Part shown: piece by piece, positions 34,702-44,341 of the stretch
How positions within the stretch are numbered: the first letter of the stretch is position 1
Layout: each line of letters starts with the position of its first letter
From: Deltaproteobacteria bacterium RIFOXYD12_FULL_56_24
GTDB lineage: Bacteria > Desulfobacterota > Desulfobulbia > Desulfobulbales > Desulfurivibrionaceae
Direction: 5' to 3'
NCBI GenBank assembly: GCA_001799285.1
Contig: MGTD01000007.1
Span: 1 to 64,000, forward strand
Length of the DNA stretch: 64,000 nucleotides
The notes under the pieces: generated by a model
Seen by the model: the letters and a program-made list of their open reading frames with translations, nothing else
The model's database searches: none
Told to the model about the DNA's origin: nothing
Position numbers and translations under genes: made by a program

Positions 34702-35919
34702 GTGACTGCCAATATAAACAAGATCGTCCTCGCCTATTCCGGTGGGCTGGATACTTCGGTTATCCTCAAGTGGCTGCGGGAAGAATATCAGGTGCCGGTC
34801 GTAGCCTTTGCCGCCGATGTGGGGCAGGAGGAGGACTGGGACAAGGTCCGGGCCAAGGGGCTGGCCACCGGCGCCGAAAAGGTGATCATCTCCGATCTGC
34901 GCGAAGAGTTTGTCCGGGATTATGTCTTCCCGGCTTTTCGGGCCAACGCCATCTATGAGGGCTCCTATCTGCTGGGCACCTCCCTGGCCCGGCCGGTCAT
35001 CGCCCGGGAACAGGTGCGGATCGCCGAGGCGGAAGGGGCCGACGCCGTAAGCCACGGTGCCACCGGCAAGGGCAACGACCAGGTCCGCTTCGAGTTGACC
35101 TACCTGGCCCTCAATCCCAGGCTGACCATCATCGCCCCCTGGCGGATCTGGGAGCTCAATTCCCGGACCAAGCTCATGGCCTATGCGGCTCAGCACGGGA
35201 TTCCCGTGCCGGTTACCAAGGAAAAGCCCTACAGCTCCGACGAGAACCTGCTCCACATCAGCTTTGAGGGCGGCATTCTGGAAGATCCGTGGAGCGAGCC
35301 GGAGGAAAGCATGTTCAAGCTTTCCGTCTCTCCGGAAAAGGCCCCGGACAAGCCGACCTATATTGAAATGGAGTTTGCGGGCGGCAACCCGGTGGCCATC
35401 AATGGCGAACGGCTCAGCCCGGCGGCCATGCTGGCCCGGCTCAACACCCTGGGCGGCGCTAACGGCATCGGGAGACTGGACATGGTGGAGAATCGCTTCG
35501 TGGGCATGAAATCCCGTGGGGTGTATGAAACCCCGGGCGGGACCATCCTGCGCTCGGCGCACCGGGATCTGGAGACCATCACCCTGGACCGCGAGGTCAT
35601 GAAGATCCGCGACAGCCTGATCCCCCGCTATGCTGAGCTGATCTACAACGGCTTCTGGTTCTCGCCGGAAATGAAGCTCCTGCAAAAGACCATGGATAAC
35701 GCCCAGGAAACGGTAAACGGCGTGGTGCGGCTCAAGCTGATCAAAGGCAACTGTATCCCGGTGGGCCGGAAATCAGACCAGTCGCTTTATCAGGAAAGCT
35801 TTGCCACCTTTGAGGAAGACGTAGTTTACACCCAGTCGGATGCCGGCGGCTTTATTCGCCTCAACGCCCTGCGGTTGACCATTCAGGCGTTGGTGGAAAA
35901 GAAGAGAGCAAACAATTAA
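34702..35919 (+). CDS. argG: Argininosuccinate synthase
   Basis: A 405-residue ATP-dependent ligase joining citrulline and aspartate. The P-loop-like [15 protein letters not shown] (~residue 10) binds [17 protein letters not shown] (~115) contacts aspartate/citrulline, and later [13 protein letters not shown] is typical. The start is GTG at 34702 with AAGGAG 7 bases upstream. It follows argF and precedes argH by 15 bases. Confidence 0.96.
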   Translation: MTANINKIVLAYSGGLDTSVILKWLREEYQVPVVAFAADVGQEEDWDKVRAKGLATGAEKVIISDLREEFVRDYVFPAFRANAIYEGSYLLGTSLARPVIAREQVRIAEAEGADAVSHGATGKGNDQVRFELTYLALNPRLTIIAPWRIWELNSRTKLMAYAAQHGIPVPVTKEKPYSSDENLLHISFEGGILEDPWSEPEESMFKLSVSPEKAPDKPTYIEMEFAGGNPVAINGERLSPAAMLARLNTLGGANGIGRLDMVENRFVGMKSRGVYETPGGTILRSAHRDLETITLDREVMKIRDSLIPRYAELIYNGFWFSPEMKLLQKTMDNAQETVNGVVRLKLIKGNCIPVGRKSDQSLYQESFATFEEDVVYTQSDAGGFIRLNALRLTIQALVEKKRANN

Positions 35920-35934
35920 CCTGGGCAACTCCTT

Positions 35935-37341
35935 ATGTCTTTGTCAGAGAAAAGCCATAACCCGGCAATGTGGGGCGGCAGGTTCGCGGAAAAGACCGCC
36001 GCTTCGGTGGCTGCTTTTACCGCCTCCATCCACTACGATGCCCGCCTCTATCGCCACGATATCGCCGGGAGCCGGGCCCATGCCCGGATGCTGGCCAGGC
36101 AGGGGCTGATCTCCGAGGCCGAAGGCGCGCTCATCGTCCAGGGGTTGGCCCAGATCGAGCAGGAGATCGAGGCCGGCAAGTTTGTCTTCCGGCCGGAGCT
36201 CGAAGACATTCACATGAATATCGAAAAGTCCCTGGTGGAAAAGATCGGTCCGGCCGGAGAAAAGCTGCACACCGCCCGGAGCCGCAACGATCAGGTTGCC
36301 CTTGATGTCCGCCTCTATCTGCGGGAAGAATGCCGGGGCCTGATCGAGCTGGTGGCCGAGCTGCAAACGGCCTGCGTGGTGCTGGCCCGCAAATACCAGC
36401 ATGCGGTGATGCCGGGCTACACCCATCTGCAGCGGGCCCAGCCGGTTCTGGTGGCCCACCATCTCCTGGCCTATTATGAGATGTTCGGCCGCGACCGGGA
36501 ACGCCTCACCGACGGCCTGAAGCGGATCAATGTCATGCCCCTGGGCGCCGCGGCCCTGGCCGGCACCGGGTTGCCCATCGACCGCGAGTTTGTCGCCAAA
36601 GAGCTTGATTTTCCGGCCATCACCGCCAACAGCATGGACACGGTGGGCGACCGGGATTTCATCATCGAGTTCATGTCCGCGGCCAGCCTGATCCAGATCC
36701 ACCTGAGCCGGTTGTCCGAAGAGCTGGTGCTGTGGACCACCGAGGAATTCTCCTTCGTCACCCTGGCCGACAGCTTCTGCACCGGCAGCAGCATCATGCC
36801 CCAGAAGAAGAACCCCGACATCCCCGAGCTGATCCGGGGCAAGAGCGGCCGGGTGGTGGGGAACCTCATGAGCCTCTTGATGCTGCTCAAGGGGCTGCCC
36901 ATGACCTATAACCGCGATCTTCAGGAAGACAAGGAGCCCCTCTTCGACACGGTGGACACGGTCTCCCAGTCGGTGGCGATCATGGCCCAGCTTTTGGCCA
37001 ACCTGACCTTCAACGAAGCGCGACTGGCCGCAGGTCTTGGCGGGGGTTACATGACCGCCACCGATCTGGCCGACTATCTGGTGCGCAAGGATATCCCCTT
37101 CCGCCAGGCCCATGCCATTGTCGGGCGCACCGTGGCCTATGCCCTCAGCCTTGGCAAGGAGCTCCCCGAGCTTACCCTGGCGGAACTGAAGACCTTTTCG
37201 GCGGCCATCGACAGCGATGTCTTCGAGGTGCTTTCCATTGCCGGCTCGGTGAACAGCCGGGTTTCCCTGGGCGGCACCGCCGGCTCGGTGGTGGCCCAGG
37301 CCCTTGCCCGGGCGGAAGACGCCCTGGGGCTTAGCCGATGA
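35935..37341 (+). CDS. argH: Argininosuccinate lyase
   Basis: A 468-residue fumarase/aspartase superfamily lyase giving arginine and fumarate. It begins MWGGRFAEKTAASVAAFTAS, and the superfamily signature GSSIMPQKKNPD (~residue 284) carries the catalytic Ser loop. Its last codons overlap the following lipoprotein start as ATGA, so the two are coupled. Confidence 0.96.
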   Translation: MSLSEKSHNPAMWGGRFAEKTAASVAAFTASIHYDARLYRHDIAGSRAHARMLARQGLISEAEGALIVQGLAQIEQEIEAGKFVFRPELEDIHMNIEKSLVEKIGPAGEKLHTARSRNDQVALDVRLYLREECRGLIELVAELQTACVVLARKYQHAVMPGYTHLQRAQPVLVAHHLLAYYEMFGRDRERLTDGLKRINVMPLGAAALAGTGLPIDREFVAKELDFPAITANSMDTVGDRDFIIEFMSAASLIQIHLSRLSEELVLWTTEEFSFVTLADSFCTGSSIMPQKKNPDIPELIRGKSGRVVGNLMSLLMLLKGLPMTYNRDLQEDKEPLFDTVDTVSQSVAIMAQLLANLTFNEARLAAGLGGGYMTATDLADYLVRKDIPFRQAHAIVGRTVAYALSLGKELPELTLAELKTFSAAIDSDVFEVLSIAGSVNSRVSLGGTAGSVVAQALARAEDALGLSR

Positions 37342-38402
37342 AGCCCGCTGCCCTGAAAATCATGCCCCTGCTTCTCGGACTGGCTCTGCTCACGGGCTTG
37401 AGCGGTTGCGGCAAGAAGACCCGGCCCGTACCGCCCGACACGGTGCTGCCCGCGCCGATCACCGATCTGAGCTATCACCTGGACGAAAAAGGGGTGGCTC
37501 TGACCTGGTCTTACCCCAGGCGAACCGTGCAGGGCGACCGACTACCTTACCGGATCGAGAAATTTGAGCTGTTGCGGGCGGTTATCCCGGCCAAGGACTA
37601 TTGCGCCGATTGCCCCATCCCCTTTGGCCCGCCCATCGAGATCATCGCGGAAAGCAGCGACAAGGGCAGGGTTTCCTACCAGGAGCTTCTGCTGCGGCCC
37701 AATCACCGCTATGTGTATCGGGTGCGCAGCAAGGCGGGCTGGTTTGTCAGCAGCGATGCTTCCAACACCGTTTCCGTCGTCTGGGATACCCCCCTTCTGG
37801 CCCCAGGAAATTTCAGAATTGAGGAGGAGGACAAGACCCTTACCCTGCGCTGGCAGCCACCTACAGGACTGCTGGATGGGACGCCGGTTTCCGACCCCAT
37901 CCGCTATCAGGCCTTTCGCTCAAGCGACGGAGGGGAAACCTTTGCCGAGCTCCCGGGCGGGCTGATGGAGGGGCTGGCCTATACCGACAAGGGATTGCGG
38001 AACGGCAGGGCCTACTGGTACAAGGTGCGGGCCGTGCGCCTGCATGCGGGCACCCAGGCGGCCGGCCTGACCAGCCCGCCCGTAAGCGGGGTGCCGCGCG
38101 ACCTACTGCCTCCGGCTCCGCCCCAGAAGGTTAGGGCTGTTGCCACCAGGGAGGGGGTCAAGATCATCTGGGAGACGGTTACCGAGCCGGATCTGGCGGG
38201 TTTCCGCATCTACCGCCGTTCTGCCCAAAGCCAGACCCCGGAGCGCATCGGCGAAATTGGCGGGGCAGGTCTTTCTTATCTGGATGCAAAGCTGCCCAAG
38301 GGCAAGGGGGTCTGGTATTACTCGGTCACCGCCTTTGACCAGGGCCGGCCAGCCAATGAAAGCACCTACTCCCTGGAAGCCGTGTACGAGGTGGCGGAGT
38401 AA
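37338..38402 (+). CDS. Fibronectin type III lipoprotein
   Basis: A 354-residue lipoprotein with lipobox LSGC (Cys ~24). The mature part contains at least two, probably three, fibronectin-III-like beta sandwiches (~40-150, ~155-255, ~260-350), with conserved Tyr/Trp positions (HRYVYRVRSK, RAYWYKVRAV, GVWYYSVTAF). It overlaps argH by 4 bases, an association also seen in related genomes. No enzymatic motif; probably an envelope protein with unknown ligand. Confidence 0.8.
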   Translation: MKPAALKIMPLLLGLALLTGLSGCGKKTRPVPPDTVLPAPITDLSYHLDEKGVALTWSYPRRTVQGDRLPYRIEKFELLRAVIPAKDYCADCPIPFGPPIEIIAESSDKGRVSYQELLLRPNHRYVYRVRSKAGWFVSSDASNTVSVVWDTPLLAPGNFRIEEEDKTLTLRWQPPTGLLDGTPVSDPIRYQAFRSSDGGETFAELPGGLMEGLAYTDKGLRNGRAYWYKVRAVRLHAGTQAAGLTSPPVSGVPRDLLPPAPPQKVRAVATREGVKIIWETVTEPDLAGFRIYRRSAQSQTPERIGEIGGAGLSYLDAKLPKGKGVWYYSVTAFDQGRPANESTYSLEAVYEVAE

Positions 38403-38413
38403 AAAGGTTGATT

Positions 38414-38637
38414 TTTTTTGCCACGAAACCCACGAAAGAACACGAAAAGGGAAAACCGCTTTTGTGGGGTGGTGGAGCGGGGAAGGTTGATTTTTTAGCC
38501 ACGTCCGGCAATATACGATTTTGCCAAGCAGGCGAAGAGAGAATCAATCTACAACTACATAATCTGCCAGATCAGGCAATAAAACTGAATAATCCATAAA
38601 ACCCTTTCGTGTTATTTCGTGGGTTTCGTGGCAAAAT
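38414..38637. mobile_element. Element with ~33-bp CCACGAAACCCACGAAA inverted ends
   Basis: The left end TTTTGCCACGAAACCCACGA (38415-) and the right end reverse-complement closely over about 33 bases (near 38603-38637), enclosing roughly 150 bases with no open gene. A second partial copy of GGTTGATTTTTTnGCCACG lies at 38485. The arms resemble widespread CCACGAAACCCACGAAA repeats; the enclosed part could form a long hairpin. No target duplication is evident. It fills the argH-lipoprotein/lysA gap. Confidence 0.55.
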
Positions 38638-38655
38638 AAAATTACGGTATAGCGA

Positions 38656-39921
38656 ATGCATGATTTTCAGTATAAAAACGACACCCTGTTTTGCGAGGAT
38701 GTTGCCGTGCCCGCAGTGGCAGAGGCGGTGGATACCCCCTTTTATCTGTACAGCACCGCCACCCTGACCCGCCATTTTGCCGCTTTTGACCAGGCCTTTG
38801 CCGACATCCCCCATCTCACCTGTTTCGCGGCCAAGTCCTGTGCCAACATCGCCATTCTTCGTCTTTTTGCCAGCCTGGGCGGCGGAGCGGACATTGTTTC
38901 CGGCGGCGAGCTGTTCCGGGCCCGCACCGCCGGGATTGATCCCCAAAAGATCGTCTATTCCGGGGTGGGCAAAACCGCAGCCGAGATCCGCGCCGCCCTC
39001 ACCGCCGGCATCCTCATGCTCAATATCGAATCCGAGCAGGAGCTGACCGTAATCCAGGAGGTGGCGGCGGGGATGGGCCTCAAGGCCCCGGTCTCCTTCC
39101 GGGTGAATCCGGATGTGGACCCCAAGACCCATGCCTATATCTCCACCGGCCTGGCCAAGAACAAGTTCGGCATCCCCATCGGTGAGGCGCTGCGGGTCTA
39201 TCTCGCGGCCAGCCGGCTGCCCAACATCACGATCAAGGGGGTGAGCTGCCACATCGGCTCGCAGCTTACTTTAGTATCCCCCTTTGTCGAATCCCTGGCC
39301 AAGGTGAAGCGTTTCATCGCTCAGCTCGGGGAACAGGGGATTACTATCACCCATCTCGACCTGGGCGGGGGGCTCGGCATCCGTTACAACGGTGAGGAGC
39401 CGCCCGAGCCTGCCGAGTATGCCCGGGCCATCAAGCAGGAGCTGGCCGGACTTGCCTGCACCCTGATCCTCGAGCCGGGCCGTGTTCTCGTTGGCAATGC
39501 CGGGGTGCTGGTCACCAAGGTGCTGTACACCAAGAAAGGGCTCAAGAAATTCATTATCGTCGATGCCGGGATGAACGACCTGGCCCGGCCCAGCCTCTAC
39601 GACGCCTTTCACCAGATCCAGGCGGTGGAGCGGTCCGGCCGGGAGCAGGCAGTGGCCGATGTGGTGGGGCCGATCTGCGAAACCGGCGATTTTCTTGCCC
39701 GGGACAGGGAGATGCCTGCGGTTGGGGCCGGGGAGCTGCTGGCGGTGATGAGCGCCGGGGCCTACGGTTTTTCCATGTCGTCCAATTATAATTCCCGGCC
39801 CAGGGTGGCCGAGGTTCTTGTGCATGGAAGCGATTTTCATGTGATCCGGGCCAGGGAAACCTATGAAACCCTGATTCAGGGGGAAAGCATCCCTGAATTC
39901 CTTAAGCAGCAGGACGCATGA
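38656..39921 (+). CDS. lysA: Diaminopimelate decarboxylase
   Basis: A 421-residue PLP enzyme (alanine-racemase fold) that decarboxylates meso-diaminopimelate to lysine. The PLP lysine is in CFAAKSCANIAIL (~residue 59). GGGLGIRYNGEEPP (~236) binds phosphate, and GPICETGDFLARDR (~338) carries the active-site Cys of the partner subunit. The first gene of lysA-dapF-dapA-dapB; dapF overlaps its stop by 4 bases. Confidence 0.96.
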   Translation: MHDFQYKNDTLFCEDVAVPAVAEAVDTPFYLYSTATLTRHFAAFDQAFADIPHLTCFAAKSCANIAILRLFASLGGGADIVSGGELFRARTAGIDPQKIVYSGVGKTAAEIRAALTAGILMLNIESEQELTVIQEVAAGMGLKAPVSFRVNPDVDPKTHAYISTGLAKNKFGIPIGEALRVYLAASRLPNITIKGVSCHIGSQLTLVSPFVESLAKVKRFIAQLGEQGITITHLDLGGGLGIRYNGEEPPEPAEYARAIKQELAGLACTLILEPGRVLVGNAGVLVTKVLYTKKGLKKFIIVDAGMNDLARPSLYDAFHQIQAVERSGREQAVADVVGPICETGDFLARDREMPAVGAGELLAVMSAGAYGFSMSSNYNSRPRVAEVLVHGSDFHVIRARETYETLIQGESIPEFLKQQDA

Positions 39922-40760
39922 CCATGCAGTTTCCCATTGATTTTACCAAGATGAGCGGCACCGGTAATGACTTCATCCTCATTGACCACCGCACCCTGTT
40001 TATGCGCAGGGACGAGATGCCCGCCTTTGCCAGGGCCGTGTGCGAACGACGGGTTTCCGCGGGCGCGGACGGGCTGATCTTGATCGAAAACAGCGAGGCC
40101 GCGGATTTTCGCTGGCAGTTTTTAAACGCTGACGGCAGCTGGGCCGAGATGTGCGGCAACGGCGCTCGCTGCGCTGCCCGTTTTGCCTTTGCCTTGGGCA
40201 TTGCCCCGGCGCGGATGCGCTTTGAGACCGTGGCCGGGCTCATCGAGGCGGAGGTTAAGGACCAATCGGTCAAGCTCAAAATGACCGCGCCCACAGGTCT
40301 GCGGCTGCAAGAAAAGCTCATGGTCAACGGCCTGGAACAGGTGGTGCACAGCCTTAATACCGGAGTGCCCCACGCCGTGCTTTTTGGCGAGGATATCGTC
40401 CGGGCGCCGGTGCTGGAATCGGGGCGGAGCATTCGCTTTCATGAGCATTTTCAGCCAGCCGGGACCAATGTTAATTTTGTCCAGCAGCTTGGCGCCCAGG
40501 CCTTAAGTGTCCGCACTTACGAGCGTGGGGTGGAGGGGGAAACCCTGGCCTGCGGCACCGGGGCCGTGGCCGCCGCGATCATCGCCGGGATTCTTGGCCA
40601 GGTGCAACCGCCGGTGGCGGTGACCACCTCAGGCGACGAGCAGCTGACCATCCATTACGCCCTTGCCGGGCAGGAGATCAGTGAGGTCTATCTGGAAGGG
40701 CCGGCCCATTTTATCTACGAAGGCCGGCTGCACGAAGAAGCGATAAGAACGAAATCGTAA
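39918..40760 (+). CDS. dapF: Diaminopimelate epimerase
   Basis: A 280-residue epimerase converting LL- to meso-diaminopimelate. The two catalytic cysteines are visible in EMCGNGARCAARF (~residue 76) and LACGTGAVAAA (~214). A second in-frame ATG at 39924 is an equally possible start. Coupled to lysA (4-base overlap). Confidence 0.95.
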   Translation: MTMQFPIDFTKMSGTGNDFILIDHRTLFMRRDEMPAFARAVCERRVSAGADGLILIENSEAADFRWQFLNADGSWAEMCGNGARCAARFAFALGIAPARMRFETVAGLIEAEVKDQSVKLKMTAPTGLRLQEKLMVNGLEQVVHSLNTGVPHAVLFGEDIVRAPVLESGRSIRFHEHFQPAGTNVNFVQQLGAQALSVRTYERGVEGETLACGTGAVAAAIIAGILGQVQPPVAVTTSGDEQLTIHYALAGQEISEVYLEGPAHFIYEGRLHEEAIRTKS

Positions 40761-40806
40761 GGGGCCAACCCCTTTTTTGCCTTTGAGAGACACACAGGAG
40801 GAAGAT

Positions 40807-41688
40807 ATGAACAAGTTTCGCGGAGCCTTTGTCGCCATTGTCACCCCGTTTATTGATGGCCGGCTGGACGAACAGGGATTGCAGGATCTCATCGAGTTCC
40901 AGATTGCCGGCGGTACCCATGGTATTGTTCCCTGCGGCACCACCGGCGAATCCGCCACCATGAGTCATGCCGAGCACCATCGGGTGGTGGAGCTGACCAT
41001 CAAGACCGTGGCGGGACGGGTGCCGGTGCTGGCCGGAACCGGCTCTAACTCCACGAGCGAGTCCATCGAGCTGACCCGAGCCGCCAAGGAGGCCGGGGCC
41101 GATGGCGCCCTGATGATCACCCCCTACTACAACAAGCCGTCCCAGGAAGGGCTTTACCAGCATTTCAAGGCGGTGGCCGAGGCGGTGGATATCCCCATCA
41201 TTCTTTACAACGTGCCGGGCCGGACCTCGGTGAACATGCTGCCGGAGGCGGTGGCCCGCTGCGCGGCCATTCCCAACATCGTGGGGGTCAAGGAGGCCAC
41301 CGCCGATCTCAACCAGATCAGCCAAGTCATCCGTCTCTGCCCCAAGGATTTCGCGGTGATGTCCGGGGATGATTTCACCTCCATGCCCACCGTGATGATC
41401 GGCGGCACCGGCGTCATCTCCGTCACCTCCAACGTGGCGCCCGGGGACATGGCCGCGATGATGGACGCCGCCATGGCCGGCGATATCGCCAAAGCCCAGG
41501 AGCTGCATTACAAGCTGTTCCCCTTGATGCAGGCGATGTTCATCGATACCAACCCGGTCCCTGCCAAGACGGCCCTGGCGATGATGGGCAAGATCAAGTC
41601 CGGACTGCCGCGCTTGCCCCTGTACAAGATGACCGAGGGTAATGAGGAAAAGCTGAAGAAGGTTCTCGTCGGTTACGGGCTGGTGTAA
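40807..41688 (+). CDS. dapA: 4-hydroxy-tetrahydrodipicolinate synthase
   Basis: A 293-residue TIM-barrel lyase of lysine/peptidoglycan precursor synthesis, condensing aspartate semialdehyde and pyruvate. PCGTTGESATM (~residue 42), the catalytic Tyr in TPYYNKPSQEGLYQHF (~134) and the Schiff-base Lys in VGVKEATADL (~161) are present. The start at 40807 has the strong AGGAGGA site; 10 further upstream codons are not conserved. Confidence 0.96.
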   Translation: MNKFRGAFVAIVTPFIDGRLDEQGLQDLIEFQIAGGTHGIVPCGTTGESATMSHAEHHRVVELTIKTVAGRVPVLAGTGSNSTSESIELTRAAKEAGADGALMITPYYNKPSQEGLYQHFKAVAEAVDIPIILYNVPGRTSVNMLPEAVARCAAIPNIVGVKEATADLNQISQVIRLCPKDFAVMSGDDFTSMPTVMIGGTGVISVTSNVAPGDMAAMMDAAMAGDIAKAQELHYKLFPLMQAMFIDTNPVPAKTALAMMGKIKSGLPRLPLYKMTEGNEEKLKKVLVGYGLV

Positions 41689-41705
41689 GTTGCGCCAAGG
41701 CGCAC

Positions 41706-41738
41706 AGCAGTCAGCTTATAGCTGCAAGCTGACTGCTG
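41706..41738. repeat. Short hairpin between dapA and dapB
   Basis: AGCAGTCAGCTT and AAGCTGACTGCT are exact inverted arms around about 8 bases. No T-tract, so it is not a clear terminator; it may stabilise the transcript end. Confidence 0.5.
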
Positions 41739-41762
41739 GCAACTGATTTTAAGGAGAAAATC

Positions 41763-42572
41763 ATGACCAAGGTTATTGTCGCCGGGGCCGCAGGGAGAAT
41801 GGGCCGCCGGATCAGCTATATGGTGCATCAGCAGACAGGCTTGAACCTGGCTGGAGGCTTTGAGCGGCCCGACAGCCCGGAACTGGGCAAAGATCTCGGC
41901 GAACTGGCCGGGGTAGGCGCCCTGGGCGTCCTGGTGGCGGACAGCTTCGAGGCGGTTATGAATCAGGGCGAGGTGGTGATCGACTTCACCTTTCACGAGG
42001 CCACCATGGCCCTGGCCCGCAAGGCCGCCCAGGCGAAAAAAGCCATGGTCATCGGCACCACCGGGCTTACGGCGGACAATCTCGCCGAGCTTAAAGAATT
42101 GAGCCGGAATTTCCCCTGCGTCCAGTCCCCGAACATGGCGGTTGGGGTCAATGTCCTGTTTAAGATCGCCCGGAAGATGGCGGCCCTGCTGGGCGATGCC
42201 TACGATATTGAGATCGTCGAGGCCCACCACCGGATGAAAAAGGACGCACCCAGCGGCACGGCACTGAAACTCGGGGAGATGGTCGCCGAAGGCGTACACC
42301 GCAACCTGGCCGAGGTGGGGGTTTATTCCCGACACGGCATGATCGGCGAGCGCACCGACCAGGAGATCGGCATCCAGACCATCCGGGGCGGAGATATCGT
42401 GGGCGAGCACACCGTCTATTTTGCCGGGGCTGGGGAGAGGCTGGAGTTGACCCATCGGGCCCACAGCCGGGACAACTTCGCCCGGGGCGCGGCCCTGGCC
42501 GCCGCCTGGGTGGCGGGCAAGCCCAACGGCCTTTACACCATGTTCGACGTGCTGGGGTTGCAGGATATTTAG
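41763..42572 (+). CDS. dapB: 4-hydroxy-tetrahydrodipicolinate reductase
   Basis: A 269-residue NAD(P)H-dependent reductase. The Rossmann start VIVAGAAGRMGRRISYMV (~residue 5), the TTGL loop (VIGTTGLTADNL) and the substrate segment VEAHHRMKKDAPSGTAL (~157) are intact. AAGGAG ribosome site. Completes the local lysine branch; folK follows after 38 bases. Confidence 0.96.
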   Translation: MTKVIVAGAAGRMGRRISYMVHQQTGLNLAGGFERPDSPELGKDLGELAGVGALGVLVADSFEAVMNQGEVVIDFTFHEATMALARKAAQAKKAMVIGTTGLTADNLAELKELSRNFPCVQSPNMAVGVNVLFKIARKMAALLGDAYDIEIVEAHHRMKKDAPSGTALKLGEMVAEGVHRNLAEVGVYSRHGMIGERTDQEIGIQTIRGGDIVGEHTVYFAGAGERLELTHRAHSRDNFARGAALAAAWVAGKPNGLYTMFDVLGLQDI

Positions 42573-42610
42573 GGTCCGTACGAAATGATTATTTCGTTAC
42601 GCACCCCCTT

Positions 42611-43156
42611 ATGCCGACCAGTGGCGGCTTAGCAGCCGTGGAAAAACCGCAATCTTGTTTTATCGGGCTGGGCTCCAATCTCGGGGATGGCCAGAGTAAA
42701 TTGCTGGCCGCCTGGCAACGGTTGGGCAAGGTGGCGGGGATCAGTCTGGTCCGGCTGTCGAGCCCCTACCGGACAGAGCCGGTGGGCCTGGCCACGGAAC
42801 ACTGGTTCACCAACGCCGTGGGCGAAATCACCACCACCCTTTCGCCGCCGGAGCTGCTGGTCGCCATGCTCGCCATCGAGACGGAGCTGGGCCGCGACCG
42901 CACCCTGACCAGGGACAGACCCGTTGACCTGGACCTGCTCTACTATGGAGAAATGATGATTCACAGCCAAGCCCTGACCGTGCCCCATCCGCAGCTCGCC
43001 AAGCGGCTTTTCGTGCTGGCGCCGCTGGCGGAGCTGGCGCCGGAGCATGTGCATCCGCTCCTTGGTCGAACCAGCCTGGAACTCTGCCGCGCACTCCCGG
43101 TGCTGGCAGGGGTGGAGCGACAGGCGTGGCGGGGAGGGGAGGGAGTCGATGGTTAA
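42611..43156 (+). CDS. folK: HPPK, dihydropterin pyrophosphokinase
   Basis: A 181-residue enzyme transferring pyrophosphate from ATP to 6-hydroxymethyl-dihydropterin in folate synthesis. Family motifs: FIGLGSNLGDGQSKLLAAW (~residue 18), SSPYRTEPVGLATEHWFTNA (~52), RDRPVDLDLLYYGE (~103) with the Mg-binding Asp pair. It follows dapB; its end overlaps the next small gene by 8 bases. Confidence 0.93.
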   Translation: MPTSGGLAAVEKPQSCFIGLGSNLGDGQSKLLAAWQRLGKVAGISLVRLSSPYRTEPVGLATEHWFTNAVGEITTTLSPPELLVAMLAIETELGRDRTLTRDRPVDLDLLYYGEMMIHSQALTVPHPQLAKRLFVLAPLAELAPEHVHPLLGRTSLELCRALPVLAGVERQAWRGGEGVDG

Positions 43157-43412
43157 GCTCTTCATCTTCGCGGTATTTTTCTATGTCGTCTACCGGCTGC
43201 TGACCGGCGGTTTTAAAAAAAGGGTTGTCGGCAGCCCCCGGCAGACCGCGGCTCCGGGTGCGCTTGCTGTCCATGATGAGCTGGTGGAAGACCCGGTCTG
43301 CCATATCTATATTCCCAAAAGGCAGGCAATTGTGTTACATGGTAGTGATACGCCTGTATATTTTTGCAGTGAGCAGTGCCGGAAGATGTATTGCGATGCC
43401 CATAAAACGTAA
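43149..43412 (+). CDS. YHS-like (PP0621-type) small membrane-anchored protein
   Basis: An 87-residue protein with an N-terminal transmembrane helix (LFIFAVFFYVVYRLLTGG) and a compact C-terminal domain: DPVCHIYIPKRQAI and YFCSEQCRKMY, with paired cysteines like YHS/TRASH metal-binding units. It overlaps folK by 8 bases. A MITE inserted at the extreme 3' end provides its TAA stop (43410-43412). Without the insert it would end five residues later, reading DRKENG. Confidence 0.72.
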   Translation: MVKLFIFAVFFYVVYRLLTGGFKKRVVGSPRQTAAPGALAVHDELVEDPVCHIYIPKRQAIVLHGSDTPVYFCSEQCRKMYCDAHKT

Positions 43413-43561
43413 GCGGCCCCAGGGCACCACATCTTGCGGCGATCGGTCCGGCTCACGTACAAAAGTACGCATCGCCGTCCCGATCGCCGCAACCTGCGGC
43501 ACCCTGGGGCCGCTTGTTCCGTGGTTATTTGACCTTCGGGGGCTTACCTCGTGATGGTTAC
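43409..43561 (-). mobile_element. Complete MITE at 3' end of YHS-like gene
   Basis: A 153-bp element, GTAAGCGGCCCCAGGGCACC ... CCTCGTGATGGTTAC, with perfect 8-bp duplication CATAAAAC at 43401-43408 and 43562-43569. It supplies the stop codon of the YHS-like gene. The body TCTTGCGGCGATCGGTCCGG and hairpin CGTACAAAAGTACG are conserved. Confidence 0.9.
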
Positions 43562-43652
43562 CATAAAACAGATCGGAAGGAGAACGGCTGAGCCCGGTTT
43601 TCGTTAATAACGATGATCTTGTAGGAGCGGCCATAATTAAAGGAGAGAATAG

Positions 43653-44300
43653 ATGAAGTTTTTTATTGATACCGCCAACCTCGAAGAAATCAAAAAAGCC
43701 GTGGACATGGGCATGGTGGACGGAGTCACCACCAATCCTTCGCTGATCGCCAGGGAGAACAAGCCGTTTGTTGAGATCATCAAGGAAATCTGCCAGGTGG
43801 TGGATGGCCCGATCAGCGCCGAGGTAATCGCCCTCGACGCCGAGGGCATGGTCCGGGAAGGTCGCGAGCTTGCCGCCATCCATGAAAACATCGTGATCAA
43901 GATCCCCATGACCACCGAAGGCCTCAAGGCGGTCAAGAAACTTGCCGATGAGAAGATCAGAACCAACGTGACCCTGGTCTTTTCCGCCAGCCAGGCCCTG
44001 ATGGCCGCCAAGGCCGGGGCCAGCTACGCGAGCCCCTTTGTCGGCCGACTGGACGATATCTCCCAGAACGGCATGGATCTGATCAGCGATATCATGAACA
44101 TTTACGACAACTACGGTTATGCCACCGAGGTGATTGTCGCCAGCATCCGCAATCCCCTTCATGTGGTGGACGCGGCCTTGCTGGGCGCCCATATCGCGAC
44201 GATCCCATTCAAGGTTATCGCCCAGCTTGCCAGGCATCCGCTCACCGATCTCGGCATGGAACAATTTCTGGCCGATTGGGAAAAAAGAACAAAAGCGTAG
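43653..44300 (+). CDS. tal: Transaldolase / fructose-6-phosphate aldolase (TalC type)
   Basis: A 215-residue TIM-barrel class I aldolase of the short TalC/FSA family. It starts [20 protein letters not shown], has [11 protein letters not shown] (~residue 26) and the Schiff-base lysine in [11 protein letters not shown] (~85). It interconverts pentose-phosphate sugars, or cleaves fructose-6-phosphate; which one cannot be told by eye. AAAGGAG ribosome site. Confidence 0.93.
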   Translation: MKFFIDTANLEEIKKAVDMGMVDGVTTNPSLIARENKPFVEIIKEICQVVDGPISAEVIALDAEGMVREGRELAAIHENIVIKIPMTTEGLKAVKKLADEKIRTNVTLVFSASQALMAAKAGASYASPFVGRLDDISQNGMDLISDIMNIYDNYGYATEVIVASIRNPLHVVDAALLGAHIATIPFKVIAQLARHPLTDLGMEQFLADWEKRTKA

Positions 44301-44341
44301 TATACTGTTGTGGCAAGAGGCAGCTGCCAGGAGACGATAGC

